A stretch of DNA of 64,000 nucleotides, from contig CM043969.1 of the NCBI GenBank assembly GCA_014529385.2, positions 26,305,946 through 26,369,945 on the forward strand, written 5' to 3'. The notes below the pieces were generated by a model that searched no databases, was not told the origin of the DNA, and saw nothing but the letters and a program-made list of their open reading frames with translations. A program made the translations under genes and the position numbers. This DNA comes from Adiantum capillus-veneris. Taxonomy: Eukaryota > Streptophyta > Polypodiopsida > Polypodiales > Pteridaceae. Position 1 is the stretch's first letter. The number at the start of each line of letters is the position of its first letter. Shown here piece after piece: positions 10,406-20,015 of the stretch.

Positions 10406-13400
10406 ATGCACTTACGCTCTGGGCGGGTGCTAGAACACGAGCATATTGAGGGTGCCTCTGTTCATACGGACACCCATTACCCATCCACGATAGGATCTAG
10501 ACCCTCAGCGGGGACACAAGGTAGCACCACCCAAGACCCTAAGATAGCCGCTAGTGATTCCTCCTCCGACTCAGAAATCATGGAAGCATACCCTACCCAA
10601 AACACTGAGAGAGAAGGCCATGCACCTCCCGAAGCTCCACAGCCTAGTACGCTGGAAACATTAGGTAGAGCTACTCACTCGGAACCTGATGCAAATGAAG
10701 CACACGAAGGGGGTGGGGAAGTGGACTCTCCTTTCACATCGCACGTGGACCCCACACCCCCAAAGAGTGTCCATGTGGATATCATGCCAACTTCTTATCA
10801 AGAAGGCCCTGTTGAGCTGCCTCCTTCAGAAGTTCCCTCTAGAGTACCGTTGGTGACAAGTAAAACCACGGGGAGCAACATTGCTTCTACCTCACAAGAA
10901 ACCGTTAACACGTCGACTCTAGAAGGATTGTTCATTAATGATCATTGGACATACGACCTCCACACTGAGGTGTTAACGGATCTACACTCTGGCCACGCCT
11001 ACCATGTAGGATGGATAGAGATTGTACAATCCACCTCTAGTGCCACGAGCATCGAAGATCAACAGAAAATGATATGTAATGTTATCCATGGCATTATTCA
11101 ATCCGAAAGGCAAAACCGAGGGGTAAATATACTCTCAACTGGCCCCATGAGATTTCTGGATACGAGCAAGGCTCAACAACCTACTCTATCACAAATGGAG
11201 ACTCCTCTAATGAGCCCCATGGACCCATCTTACGTCATTTCACCTGGGGTCTCTATGCAATCTAAGCCTTCGAGCGACAACTTTAGCTTCCCTAACTTGG
11301 CTCAACCCTCTATTAAGGAAAACACAGTGCTCACTCCAGGGATAAGCCTGACAGAGAATGTACCGATGACATCTACGGTTAGCGCAGTGCCACTACCTAG
11401 TGTCGTAATACCTAATATGGGGCCTCGACCATATGTGCCTCTAGCCCCTTATGCACACATGGCCCCCACACCTCCAATTGTACCACTTGCTTTTTCTCCT
11501 CGAGTGCCGCTCCCTAGCCCTTATCCGAGTGGACCTATGCCCGGTTATGTTCCATATCCTGCATCATCCACACATATGCCAAGACCGGTACCCGTCCCTC
11601 TCCCACATATGATTCCAAGAGTACCTCCACCGGCCCTACCTCCTCACATAGGTGACTTGGCAGCGTTTGCTCAAACCATAGGTCGATCTATCGTGGAAAA
11701 TATGCGTCATGCATCTGATAGAGAGCCTAGAAGTAAGGCAATACAAATTGTCAAACTCACGCAAAAATTCAATGGGGACGAAGATGCTAGAAAACACATT
11801 GAAGTGTTTGAACAAGTATGTGATTCCTTAGGGGAACGCAACGAACTACATAAGTGCAATGCCTTAAGCTTGACATTAAGTGGGAAGGCTGGAGATTGGT
11901 ATAGAACCCTAAGGGTGGACGAGAAAACAATCTACCCTACCCTTCGAAGGTTGTTTCTAAAGGAGTACATACGAGAAGGTGTGCTTTGGGGTGTAGCATC
12001 TCAGCTACAGAAGGCCGAACGTAAGGAAGGAGAGTCAGTAAGGGACTTCATTAGTCGTCTAAAGCACTTAAACTCTCGCTGCCCTGTAAATGTGCGCTTC
12101 AACAATAACCAACTGCTTGATCGATTCATTCGAGGGTTGAGGAATGAAGGAATCTATAATGGACTAGTGATTAGAGGTATCACAACCTGGGAAGATGTCA
12201 CTGCCAATGCAATCCAACTAGAGGAAAACTTGATGATAGCAGGCATGAGGGTGTCTACTGACACGAGATCCACTAGCTCACAAGCCATTGAGTATGAACC
12301 CATGACTGCAAAGCCCATTGCCAATGAGCCAAAGGTATTTGAGACATTCTTGACAGACCTCACCAAGGCAATCCAAGAGTCTCTTAAGGATAATCGACCC
12401 CCTCAAAATAGTCACATGTATCCAAGAAGGGAGCAACAATGGTGTTCCATTTGCTTAGGTCCACATAGCACTAGTGAGTGCCCTACGTTTAGAGTAAAAT
12501 TTAATGGAACTTGCAACGCATGTGGTAGGTATGGTCACCAAGCTAAGGATTGTTTAATGATCAAACGTATGATGGCAAATAGACCACCTGTAGCCTGGAC
12601 GGATGCACCTCGAGCTCCTGTATTGATGCCTGCTCCACCTGTTGAGCAACTACCGCAACACATGGTCCCTAGATCTCAAAATGTTGTACAAGCTACACCG
12701 TTACCGCCTCCTGTGCTAGGACCGCAGCCCCCGCATCCAAGGGTCGCCCCTATGAACCAAGTGGGTTGCGAGCCATCAAATGCTTATGCAGATGGCTGTG
12801 AGGAGGAAATAGACACTAGTATTGCCTACGGACTTGATACATTGGAAGAGTGTCCTATATACTACATGGAAGATTGTTGGGGGCAAGTCAAGCCGGTTTA
12901 TCAAGCTGCTGCTCTCGCATCCAGAGGTCAAAATATCAACACCCAGGCTAGGAGGCCACCTCTTCAATGCTACGAGTGTGGTGGACCACATCGGGCAGCG
13001 GAGTGCCCTATTAGGCTGCAAAAGAATGCTGCACAGATGCAAATGAATCAAGGGAGCACGTCTGCAATGCCAATACTCACATGTAATCGTTGTGGCATAG
13101 ATCACTTGATTGCCCAATGCCCTTATAACCCAAATGCGCCTAAAATCACACCCCTAAATTTGGTCGAAATTGATAGTGTGACATCGCTAATACCACCCGT
13201 CGCACCCGCTTATGCGATTACACGGTCCATGCTTCAAGGGCCAGGCCATATCCTCGAAGAGAGAGATACCGCGTCAGTTATCCAAGCAAAGAAAAAGAAG
13301 ACACGAAGGAAGAGGTCGCAGAATACGGGAAATTCAAAGCCAAGTTCCAAAACAAACATAGGAACAGGAGATGACCCCGTGTATATGAATGACCTCGAGG

Positions 13401-16400
13401 ATGATTCAGATTCAATCGAGACAATGGAAACTAGAACCAATACCACAAAGGGAAAGACCGACAAAGAAAACCGTAACATGGAACCAAATGAAAACCGAAT
13501 AAGAGAAAACCATAAAGAGCCTCTGAAAACACCACAAGTGTTTCCAAATCCAATCCAAGACCCCCAAGATAAACCGCAGGGGCAAAAAGGGAAGAATCGT
13601 AAAAAGAAGATTGGGACGTACCCAAACCCAGCAGACGAGATTGAGCAGGTGAAACATCTAAGAGGTTTAGTGGAGGAGACTCAAAGGAAACTAGAACCAG
13701 AACCCATGCATGTCAAAATTCATGACACAGTGTTTCCCACGCAAGTTCATCCACCCCACATGAACCATAGACCGTTAGCCATATCTAGTATCATCCAAGA
13801 AGGGAGTGAGGACGGGACATCAGAAAGTGAGAAAACACCCTTCTTGTTGGAAAGGATGTTTAACGAAGGAATACCTGATCCCATTGAGGAATATGAGATT
13901 CCATCCTCACCAGTTCCTAGTCAAGGACCTACACCCGGCAAAATGCCAATGAATGTTGCCAAACTAGTGGACTTCATGTCTTCTGAGGTCCGAACCACGA
14001 TCATAGCAAAGCTGTATGGAGATCCTGAGTTATTCCTTGCACTTCGAGCATTCCTTAACGGAGAGCTACGAACGGGATTACCGCAGTTTGCGCAACCAAA
14101 TAGGCCTGACTCGATTATGATTGATGAGGAAAATCATGTGCAATCACTTGACTTAGATGGACACGAGTCTGTGATCGAGGTACCCATTAACGAATCAGGG
14201 CAATATTTTGAAGGCGACGAGTCTAATGCGACCCTACCCATCACTACCAAGGGATTAACTATAAAGGGAATTCTTGATGGTGGTGCGGGAGTTAGCATCG
14301 TTACAAAATATTGTTGGGAATCCATGGGAAAACCCCGCCTCAGTGTTACTAACATTGTGGTAAAGATGGCAAATGGTACCATAGCCAAACCTATGGGGAT
14401 GCTCAAGGATCTTAAGATCAAAGTTCTAGGACACAAGGTACGACATACGTTCATTGTAATGGATTTCTCTAAACACCTTATGTCATATGAAATGATTTTA
14501 GGACGACCATTCATGAGGGAAGCACAAATGGTTCATGATTGGTCTAAAAATCATGTCTATTTGCAATTCCAAGACTCTGTCCTTAGAGTGGATTTGGTGA
14601 CTGGTAAGGTACACCCCTTAGGGAGTAAAACCATTATTGATCATTGCTCTGACACCACAGTTCACTCGGCCCCACTACAATATTGTTACACTTGTAAGAA
14701 GGATACAGACATTGGCCAAGATTCTCCTTACATGGATGTGTTATCGGGTATGACGGAATCAGACAACGTAGATTGGGTACACCTAGCTGCAACCATAGAT
14801 ACATGGGGAAATAGAGGAACCACTTGGGTCACACCAGAGGGGGAAGAGGTACCACAAATTGCACCTCTGAACATGATAAGTGCCATACATACATCTTCTA
14901 AGGGCAAGGCAATTGTGGACCAACCTGACAGTGACACGTATAGCTCAATAGAAGACTTTGACCAACATGACTTGGACACTGACTCCCAGAGTGAAACGGA
15001 TTCTGAATCTCATGAATTAGAGAGTGGAGCAAGGTCAGAGTCAAAACGTTCGGAAGGACCGAGCACATCAACCGATGATAGCTCCCCCGAGAGTGAAGAG
15101 GACACCAACGAGGACTCCTTTAGTGGGCCAGATCTAAATGCAAATCAAAAGCAGGTCTCAAATAAGAAAAAGAAAAACCTTAAGAGGCGTCGATATCGAG
15201 CCAATGTACGTGCTAGGATAAAAAAGAAGAGATCCTCAGCAGAATGGCTCAGTTATATAGGGGCATGTGATGCTCATCGAAAATTGGTAGACAATTGGGG
15301 TGAATATCTCCAAAATGTTATGTGGTGTAGACCACGACCCCATGACATAGCCCAATTAGAGATCATAGACAAGCCAAGGTTGAGCCGCACTGCAAGGAGG
15401 CGTCAAAACCAAGAGTTAGCTCGACAACACAAAAAAGCAGAAATGGAAGCACAAACCAAAGCACAACCAGAATCCACAGACTTGCATCCTGCACCAGAAC
15501 ATTTCAAATCTTACACCACAGGGGAAGCAAAGGTTGTGTACACAAAAGCCCAAAGAATACCTATCGATGGGAATAATGGAATCTATGATGGTCCGGCAAT
15601 AGTTAAAGAAATAGAATTAGCTGACCCCGGTGAAGAATCAAAACCTGTTTTTATTGCCCAAGACCTCACAGAAGTTGAAGAGGCGGTCCTCAAAGAGCTT
15701 CTCAAGGAATTCAAGGACGTATTCGCTTGGACATACCATGATATGAAAGGTGTTCCACCTTCTGTGGTCCAACATACAATCCCTATGATTAGCACTGCGA
15801 AGCCCGTACAACAAAGACCCTACCCGATGAATCCTAAGTACGCAAAGATCATTCAAGAAGAACTAGAAAATCTTATCAAATGTGGGTTCATATATCCTAT
15901 TGAACACTCTGAATGGGTGTCTCCAATAGTTATCGTGCCAAAAAAGAATGGGAAACTCAGGGTGTGCGTGGACCTCAAAAAAGTTAATGCAGCTACTAGA
16001 AGAGACCATTACCCCCTACCATATTATGAACATGTACTCGAAAGAGTTGCAGGCAAGGAAGCTTATAGCCTTCTAGATGGGTACTCAGGCTACAACCAAA
16101 TCACGATAGCGCTAGAGGACCAAGCTAAAACTGCCTTCATCACAGAATTTGGCGTGTTTGCATTTCGTGTGATGGCTTTTGGCTTAACAAATGCCCCTGC
16201 TACATTCCAACAATTAATAAACACTGCTTTTAAAGAATATTTGAGAGAGTTTTGTGAAGCTTTCTTAGACGACCTTTGTGTTTACTCTTCTTGGAAGGAA
16301 CATCTATCATGTTTGCGGAAGGTGTTTGAAAAGTGTAGGTTATATCGTATCTCATTGAACCCGTTCAAATGCCAATTTTGGGTCAAGCATGGAGTTATTT

Positions 16401-17800
16401 TAGGGCATATAGTATCCAAGAATGGTATCTCAACCGATGAGAGCAAAATTAAAGTGATTCTAGAGTTAGCACCACCAACCAATTACAAGGGAGTTCAAAG
16501 GTTCATGGGACACGTGGGTTATTATCGACGGTTTATTTTATTTTTCGCTGAGATAGCACGTCCTTTGTACAAGCTTCTCATTGAATTTAAATGGACTGAA
16601 GAGTGTGACCAGGCCTATGAACAATTGAAGAAAACACTAGCAAGTGCTCCGATTTTAAGGACACCTAACTGGGATGTCATTTTCCATGTGCATATTGATG
16701 CATCAAACTTTGCTATTGGGTGTGTTCTCACTCAACCAGGAGAACATAAATTGGACTATCCCATTAGCTTTGCAAGCCGTCAATTGAACGATGCTGAAAG
16801 GAACTACACCACTACAGAGCGAGAAGGTTTGGCAATGGTTTATGCAGTAAAGAAATTTCGCTACTACCTTCTGGCAAACAAGTTTGTATTTTATGTGGAC
16901 CATCAAGCGTTGCTGTATCTGGTAAACAAGCCATGCTCCACAGGAAGAATCACACGATGGTTGTTAATTCTTCTGGAGTTTGATTTCACGATTATAGTGA
17001 GACCCGGTAAAAGGCACGTCATGGCTGATCATTTGTCTCGCATACCCAATGGTGAAGCCCCTACAGGAGTTGATGATGAATTACCCGATACTTCCCTATT
17101 CATAGTTGAGAATATGCCTGAATGGAGTGAGAACATTGTTAACTTTTTAGTTAATGGTTTTCCACCCAAGGAACTTTGTAAGGATATCGCTCGAAGGCTA
17201 GTAAAAGAATGTGACCCCTATTGTTTGATTGCCGGAACTCTGTATAGATTAGGCAAGGATGATATTCTTAGGCGTTGTGCCCGTGAGGATGAATATTTGT
17301 ATATCTTGCAAGAAGCACATATGGGCATAGCAGGAGGACATTTTTCAGGAGACCTGACTGCTAGAAAGGTGTTGCAATCAGGCTATTGGTGGCCAACTTT
17401 ATTTAAGGATGCATCACTTTTTACAAAAGGGTGTGATGAGTGCCAACGTTACAAGACCACACAGCGCAAAGACAGAATGCCCTTACATCCTATTAAAGTA
17501 ACCCAACCATTTGAAAAATGGGGCTTAGACTTTGTAGGTCCAATTAGTCCCGCAGCTCGCAACACTCAATCTCGATATATTCTAGTTACTACAGACTATG
17601 TAACAAAGTGGGCTGAAGCTATGGCTTCACAAAAAGCTGACGCGAGGACAACAGCTAAGTTTTTTTTTGAGAACATTATCACAATATTTGGTTGCCCTTT
17701 TGAAATTGTTAGTGATAATGGTACCCATTTTATAAATGAGGTAATAAGAGAGCTTACCACGACCTTTATGATATCCCACCATAAGTCTACACCTTATTAG
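10406..17800 (+). CDS. Gypsy-1 Gag-Pol polyprotein, N-terminal part
   Basis: 2464 codons starting MHLRSGRVLE. A Pro-rich region (~340-415) precedes the retrotransposon gag domain (~450-590). Four zinc knuckles start at C680, C703, C855 and C893 (C-x2-C-x3/4-H-x4-C). Retropepsin: ILDGGAG at D1291 with ILGRPF downstream; the usual DTG/DSG is DGG here. An acidic then Lys/Arg-rich linker follows. RT (~1808-2010) has FLDD at 1953-1956; RNase H (~2095-2215) has D2098. Integrase has H2C2 (H2305 to CDEC ~2339) and core Asp at D2375 and D2437. TAG at codon 2465 (17798-17800) truncates the core just before its Glu. The frame continues open after the stop, so this is probably a single nonsense change in an otherwise intact polyprotein (Tyr is the usual residue in TPYYPQANGQ). 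Confidence 0.93.
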   Translation: MHLRSGRVLEHEHIEGASVHTDTHYPSTIGSRPSAGTQGSTTQDPKIAASDSSSDSEIMEAYPTQNTEREGHAPPEAPQPSTLETLGRATHSEPDANEAHEGGGEVDSPFTSHVDPTPPKSVHVDIMPTSYQEGPVELPPSEVPSRVPLVTSKTTGSNIASTSQETVNTSTLEGLFINDHWTYDLHTEVLTDLHSGHAYHVGWIEIVQSTSSATSIEDQQKMICNVIHGIIQSERQNRGVNILSTGPMRFLDTSKAQQPTLSQMETPLMSPMDPSYVISPGVSMQSKPSSDNFSFPNLAQPSIKENTVLTPGISLTENVPMTSTVSAVPLPSVVIPNMGPRPYVPLAPYAHMAPTPPIVPLAFSPRVPLPSPYPSGPMPGYVPYPASSTHMPRPVPVPLPHMIPRVPPPALPPHIGDLAAFAQTIGRSIVENMRHASDREPRSKAIQIVKLTQKFNGDEDARKHIEVFEQVCDSLGERNELHKCNALSLTLSGKAGDWYRTLRVDEKTIYPTLRRLFLKEYIREGVLWGVASQLQKAERKEGESVRDFISRLKHLNSRCPVNVRFNNNQLLDRFIRGLRNEGIYNGLVIRGITTWEDVTANAIQLEENLMIAGMRVSTDTRSTSSQAIEYEPMTAKPIANEPKVFETFLTDLTKAIQESLKDNRPPQNSHMYPRREQQWCSICLGPHSTSECPTFRVKFNGTCNACGRYGHQAKDCLMIKRMMANRPPVAWTDAPRAPVLMPAPPVEQLPQHMVPRSQNVVQATPLPPPVLGPQPPHPRVAPMNQVGCEPSNAYADGCEEEIDTSIAYGLDTLEECPIYYMEDCWGQVKPVYQAAALASRGQNINTQARRPPLQCYECGGPHRAAECPIRLQKNAAQMQMNQGSTSAMPILTCNRCGIDHLIAQCPYNPNAPKITPLNLVEIDSVTSLIPPVAPAYAITRSMLQGPGHILEERDTASVIQAKKKKTRRKRSQNTGNSKPSSKTNIGTGDDPVYMNDLEDDSDSIETMETRTNTTKGKTDKENRNMEPNENRIRENHKEPLKTPQVFPNPIQDPQDKPQGQKGKNRKKKIGTYPNPADEIEQVKHLRGLVEETQRKLEPEPMHVKIHDTVFPTQVHPPHMNHRPLAISSIIQEGSEDGTSESEKTPFLLERMFNEGIPDPIEEYEIPSSPVPSQGPTPGKMPMNVAKLVDFMSSEVRTTIIAKLYGDPELFLALRAFLNGELRTGLPQFAQPNRPDSIMIDEENHVQSLDLDGHESVIEVPINESGQYFEGDESNATLPITTKGLTIKGILDGGAGVSIVTKYCWESMGKPRLSVTNIVVKMANGTIAKPMGMLKDLKIKVLGHKVRHTFIVMDFSKHLMSYEMILGRPFMREAQMVHDWSKNHVYLQFQDSVLRVDLVTGKVHPLGSKTIIDHCSDTTVHSAPLQYCYTCKKDTDIGQDSPYMDVLSGMTESDNVDWVHLAATIDTWGNRGTTWVTPEGEEVPQIAPLNMISAIHTSSKGKAIVDQPDSDTYSSIEDFDQHDLDTDSQSETDSESHELESGARSESKRSEGPSTSTDDSSPESEEDTNEDSFSGPDLNANQKQVSNKKKKNLKRRRYRANVRARIKKKRSSAEWLSYIGACDAHRKLVDNWGEYLQNVMWCRPRPHDIAQLEIIDKPRLSRTARRRQNQELARQHKKAEMEAQTKAQPESTDLHPAPEHFKSYTTGEAKVVYTKAQRIPIDGNNGIYDGPAIVKEIELADPGEESKPVFIAQDLTEVEEAVLKELLKEFKDVFAWTYHDMKGVPPSVVQHTIPMISTAKPVQQRPYPMNPKYAKIIQEELENLIKCGFIYPIEHSEWVSPIVIVPKKNGKLRVCVDLKKVNAATRRDHYPLPYYEHVLERVAGKEAYSLLDGYSGYNQITIALEDQAKTAFITEFGVFAFRVMAFGLTNAPATFQQLINTAFKEYLREFCEAFLDDLCVYSSWKEHLSCLRKVFEKCRLYRISLNPFKCQFWVKHGVILGHIVSKNGISTDESKIKVILELAPPTNYKGVQRFMGHVGYYRRFILFFAEIARPLYKLLIEFKWTEECDQAYEQLKKTLASAPILRTPNWDVIFHVHIDASNFAIGCVLTQPGEHKLDYPISFASRQLNDAERNYTTTEREGLAMVYAVKKFRYYLLANKFVFYVDHQALLYLVNKPCSTGRITRWLLILLEFDFTIIVRPGKRHVMADHLSRIPNGEAPTGVDDELPDTSLFIVENMPEWSENIVNFLVNGFPPKELCKDIARRLVKECDPYCLIAGTLYRLGKDDILRRCAREDEYLYILQEAHMGIAGGHFSGDLTARKVLQSGYWWPTLFKDASLFTKGCDECQRYKTTQRKDRMPLHPIKVTQPFEKWGLDFVGPISPAARNTQSRYILVTTDYVTKWAEAMASQKADARTTAKFFFENIITIFGCPFEIVSDNGTHFINEVIRELTTTFMISHHKSTPY

Positions 17801-19294
17801 CCGCAAGCTAATGGACAAGCCGAGAGCACCAACAAGACTCTAATCTCTATTTTAACCAAGACGGTAGAAGCTAATCGCACTGATTGGGATTTGAAGTTGA
17901 CATCTGCTCTATGGTCTTATCGTACTGCTTATAAAGTGGCTATTAATTGTACGCCATTCAAAATGGTATACGGCCAAGAAGCGGTTATGCCTTGGGAGTT
18001 TGTCATTCCTAGTCTTAGGGTAGCTTCGCAAGAAGGATGGAATGGTAACCCCTTAACCGAGCGTTTGTACATCTTAGAAAAACTAGACGAAGAGAGACAG
18101 TTGGCTGTGAAAAATGCTCTTGTGGAAAAGGATAGGAGAAAAAAGTGGTTTGATTGCCATGTGAAGGACAAGGACATCAAAGTTGTTGATAAAGTCCTTA
18201 TGTATGGAGTACGTAAAGAGAAGAAAAAGTTGAAATATGCTGGTAAAGGACCATATAGAGTATGTGAAATTACCCCACAAGGTACCCTTCGTGTGGAAAC
18301 TCTTGATGGAGTTGAAACCATTGGATTCCTCAATGGAAGTAAATTCAAAAGATATTATGATCCTTTAAGCCAAGAAGAACTACGGGCCATTCATCAAAAG
18401 AAGGCTGCCAAAGCACAAACCGAGTTAAACAAGATACAAGCTCAAGCTGAGGCTAAGGAGCGACAACAACGTATAAGACAAAAACGAGAGGCTAACCTTG
18501 GAGTCACAAATGCATTCCACGTGGAAATCGAAGAGGAGGGGTTGGACTCTGACACACCTCTACGATACCCTATTGAGTTAAACAGTGCCTATGGAAAAGT
18601 GCTATATAACGCCTTATTGGACACGGGTGCTAAATATAATCTGCTATCCTATGGGGTGTGGTGTCAGTTAGGGAAGACACCTCTATCTGAGAGTATTATC
18701 CAAGTCAAGGGTGTCAACAAGAAAAAAACTACGGTTTTTGGAATCTGGCACACTTCTGTCAGTTATGACAATGGAATTGTAGCTCAAGACTTTTTGGTCA
18801 TGCCTACTGGAACTATGGAGGGTAATATAAACCTAGGCCGCACGTGGATGATAGCCACCAAATGCACTATTGATTGGGGGACTGGGGGTGTTACAACGCA
18901 AAAACCAACTCTTAGCCCTACCACTCAAGCCATAGTCCCTGAGATATTGCCTAAGGAAATAAAACCCAAGACATTGCATGTCCAGGAGGTTGAACCATAC
19001 GTCCCCATAGCCCAACTCTCTAGAGCTTCAACTGATGTAGTTGAAAGAAAGCTTGAGACACACAAGAACCATCCTAATATAACACAGAAAACATACAAGT
19101 GGGTCCCTAAAGCCTCTGTAGTGAGCATGGTTGATGCAAAAAAACGGAAACCTAGTAAGAACCGTCCCACTCACTCCAAGAAATGTAAAGAAACGTTGCG
19201 TTGGATTCCTAAACGACTATTGGAAGCCCAAGGATACTATGAAGGAAATGATCAAATCTGGGTGCCCAAACGTAAAGTGTACTCTTACTTGTAA
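17801..19294 (+). CDS. Gypsy-1 polyprotein, C-terminal part: integrase end plus second retropepsin-like domain
   Basis: In frame with the upstream ORF after the TAG; the first internal ATG is at 17891 (467 codons). It begins PQANGQAES, containing the third integrase catalytic residue (Glu, 35 residues after D2437: a DD35E core), then ALWSYRTAYK and the integrase C-terminal barrel (GKGPYRVCEI, LNGSKFKRYY). After a Gln/Lys-rich coiled stretch comes a second aspartic-protease-like domain: NALLDTGAKYNLLSY (Asp at codon GAC 18620-18622) and NINLGRTWM about 85 residues later, the spacing seen in retropepsins. The tail has repeated YKWVPK, LRWIPK and QIWVPK. A protease-like domain after integrase is unusual. 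Gypsy-3 has the same arrangement at 48897-49370. Confidence 0.88.
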   Translation, partial: PQANGQAESTNKTLISILTKTVEANRTDWDLKLTSALWSYRTAYKVAINCTPFKMVYGQEAVMPWEFVIPSLRVASQEGWNGNPLTERLYILEKLDEERQLAVKNALVEKDRRKKWFDCHVKDKDIKVVDKVLMYGVRKEKKKLKYAGKGPYRVCEITPQGTLRVETLDGVETIGFLNGSKFKRYYDPLSQEELRAIHQKKAAKAQTELNKIQAQAEAKERQQRIRQKREANLGVTNAFHVEIEEEGLDSDTPLRYPIELNSAYGKVLYNALLDTGAKYNLLSYGVWCQLGKTPLSESIIQVKGVNKKKTTVFGIWHTSVSYDNGIVAQDFLVMPTGTMEGNINLGRTWMIATKCTIDWGTGGVTTQKPTLSPTTQAIVPEILPKEIKPKTLHVQEVEPYVPIAQLSRASTDVVERKLETHKNHPNITQKTYKWVPKASVVSMVDAKKRKPSKNRPTHSKKCKETLRWIPKRLLEAQGYYEGNDQIWVPKRKVYSYL

Positions 19295-19318
19295 CCTGGC
19301 CCATGTAAACCCAATCCT

Positions 19319-19735
19319 GTGGCTCCAAAACAAATTGAAAATCGCGGAAAGGAAAAAATCATGGAATGTTACACACCCGATCTAGAGCTAGTTTGGGTAC
19401 CAAAGAAAGAACGATTTGTTCCACCTAGCTCAGGAACAGGGAAATCAAATGAAGCTTCTTGCTCTTCATGTAGTTCCTATACGCAAATAGAAGCTTCGAC
19501 ACAACCTCCACCTACCACTGTACATATCCATACAAGCACGAAAGAGTTTGCACCTCCCGGGGTAAGTTCACCACCTACAACAACGTTGCAAATAAAATCA
19601 TGGGAGAGTACCTTACCACCCTTGCAACTAGATGAAACGCATAGGGCGGTCGAAAACTATTGGTTAAAACCTTCACCCATAACAACTTGGAACAATTGGT
19701 TTCAAAAGGTGACGACCTCATTCCAAAAGGTATGA
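19319..19735 (+). CDS. Short Gypsy-1 ORF after the polyprotein (possible tail extension)
   Basis: 138 codons, Ser/Thr/Pro-rich, in a different frame from the polyprotein. It contains another WVPK word (LELVWVPKKERFVPP) like the polyprotein tail, so it may be a frameshifted or readthrough extension of that tail rather than a separate gene. It is followed by a purine-rich stretch (AAGGAAGGGGGGAG near 19741) resembling a polypurine tract. No other domain recognised. Confidence 0.45.
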   Translation: MAPKQIENRGKEKIMECYTPDLELVWVPKKERFVPPSSGTGKSNEASCSSCSSYTQIEASTQPPPTTVHIHTSTKEFAPPGVSSPPTTTLQIKSWESTLPPLQLDETHRAVENYWLKPSPITTWNNWFQKVTTSFQKV

Positions 19736-19834
19736 TCTACCCAAGGAAGGGGGGAGTGTTTGCTAACATCAATCATTCACTCGCTCCCCTCTCAACCTTC
19801 CTCCCTGACCTCTCAATTCCAATCTTAGGGAATG

Positions 19835-19845
19835 TATATATATAG
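19835..19845 (+). promoter_or_regulatory. TATA-like box upstream of ORF3
   Basis: TATATATATAG about 170 bp before the ORF3 start. It could serve an internal promoter; this is inference from sequence only. Confidence 0.3.
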
Positions 19846-20015
19846 CCTTATACTCACAAAAAACAAAAATAGTAAAGAGCAAGAGCGACTAGCAACGAGA
19901 GAGCACCCTATCAGATCTTACATATAAGTCCAAATTCACCGTGTCAATTCAAGCAACACACAAAAACAACTCTTATGTTTTAAAGGCCTAACCAAATCTA
20001 TCTGTCTTGTTAGAA

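Noticed and set aside
12776-13117. Minus-strand frames inside the Gypsy-1 polyprotein (also 13234-13657, 14134-14514, 17929-18348)
   Set aside because: Antisense shadows of a strongly supported coding frame, with no domain of their own.
10406-17800. Giant ORF as a host gene
   Set aside because: Flanking LTRs, primer site, TSD and gag-pol domains make it a retrotransposon polyprotein.
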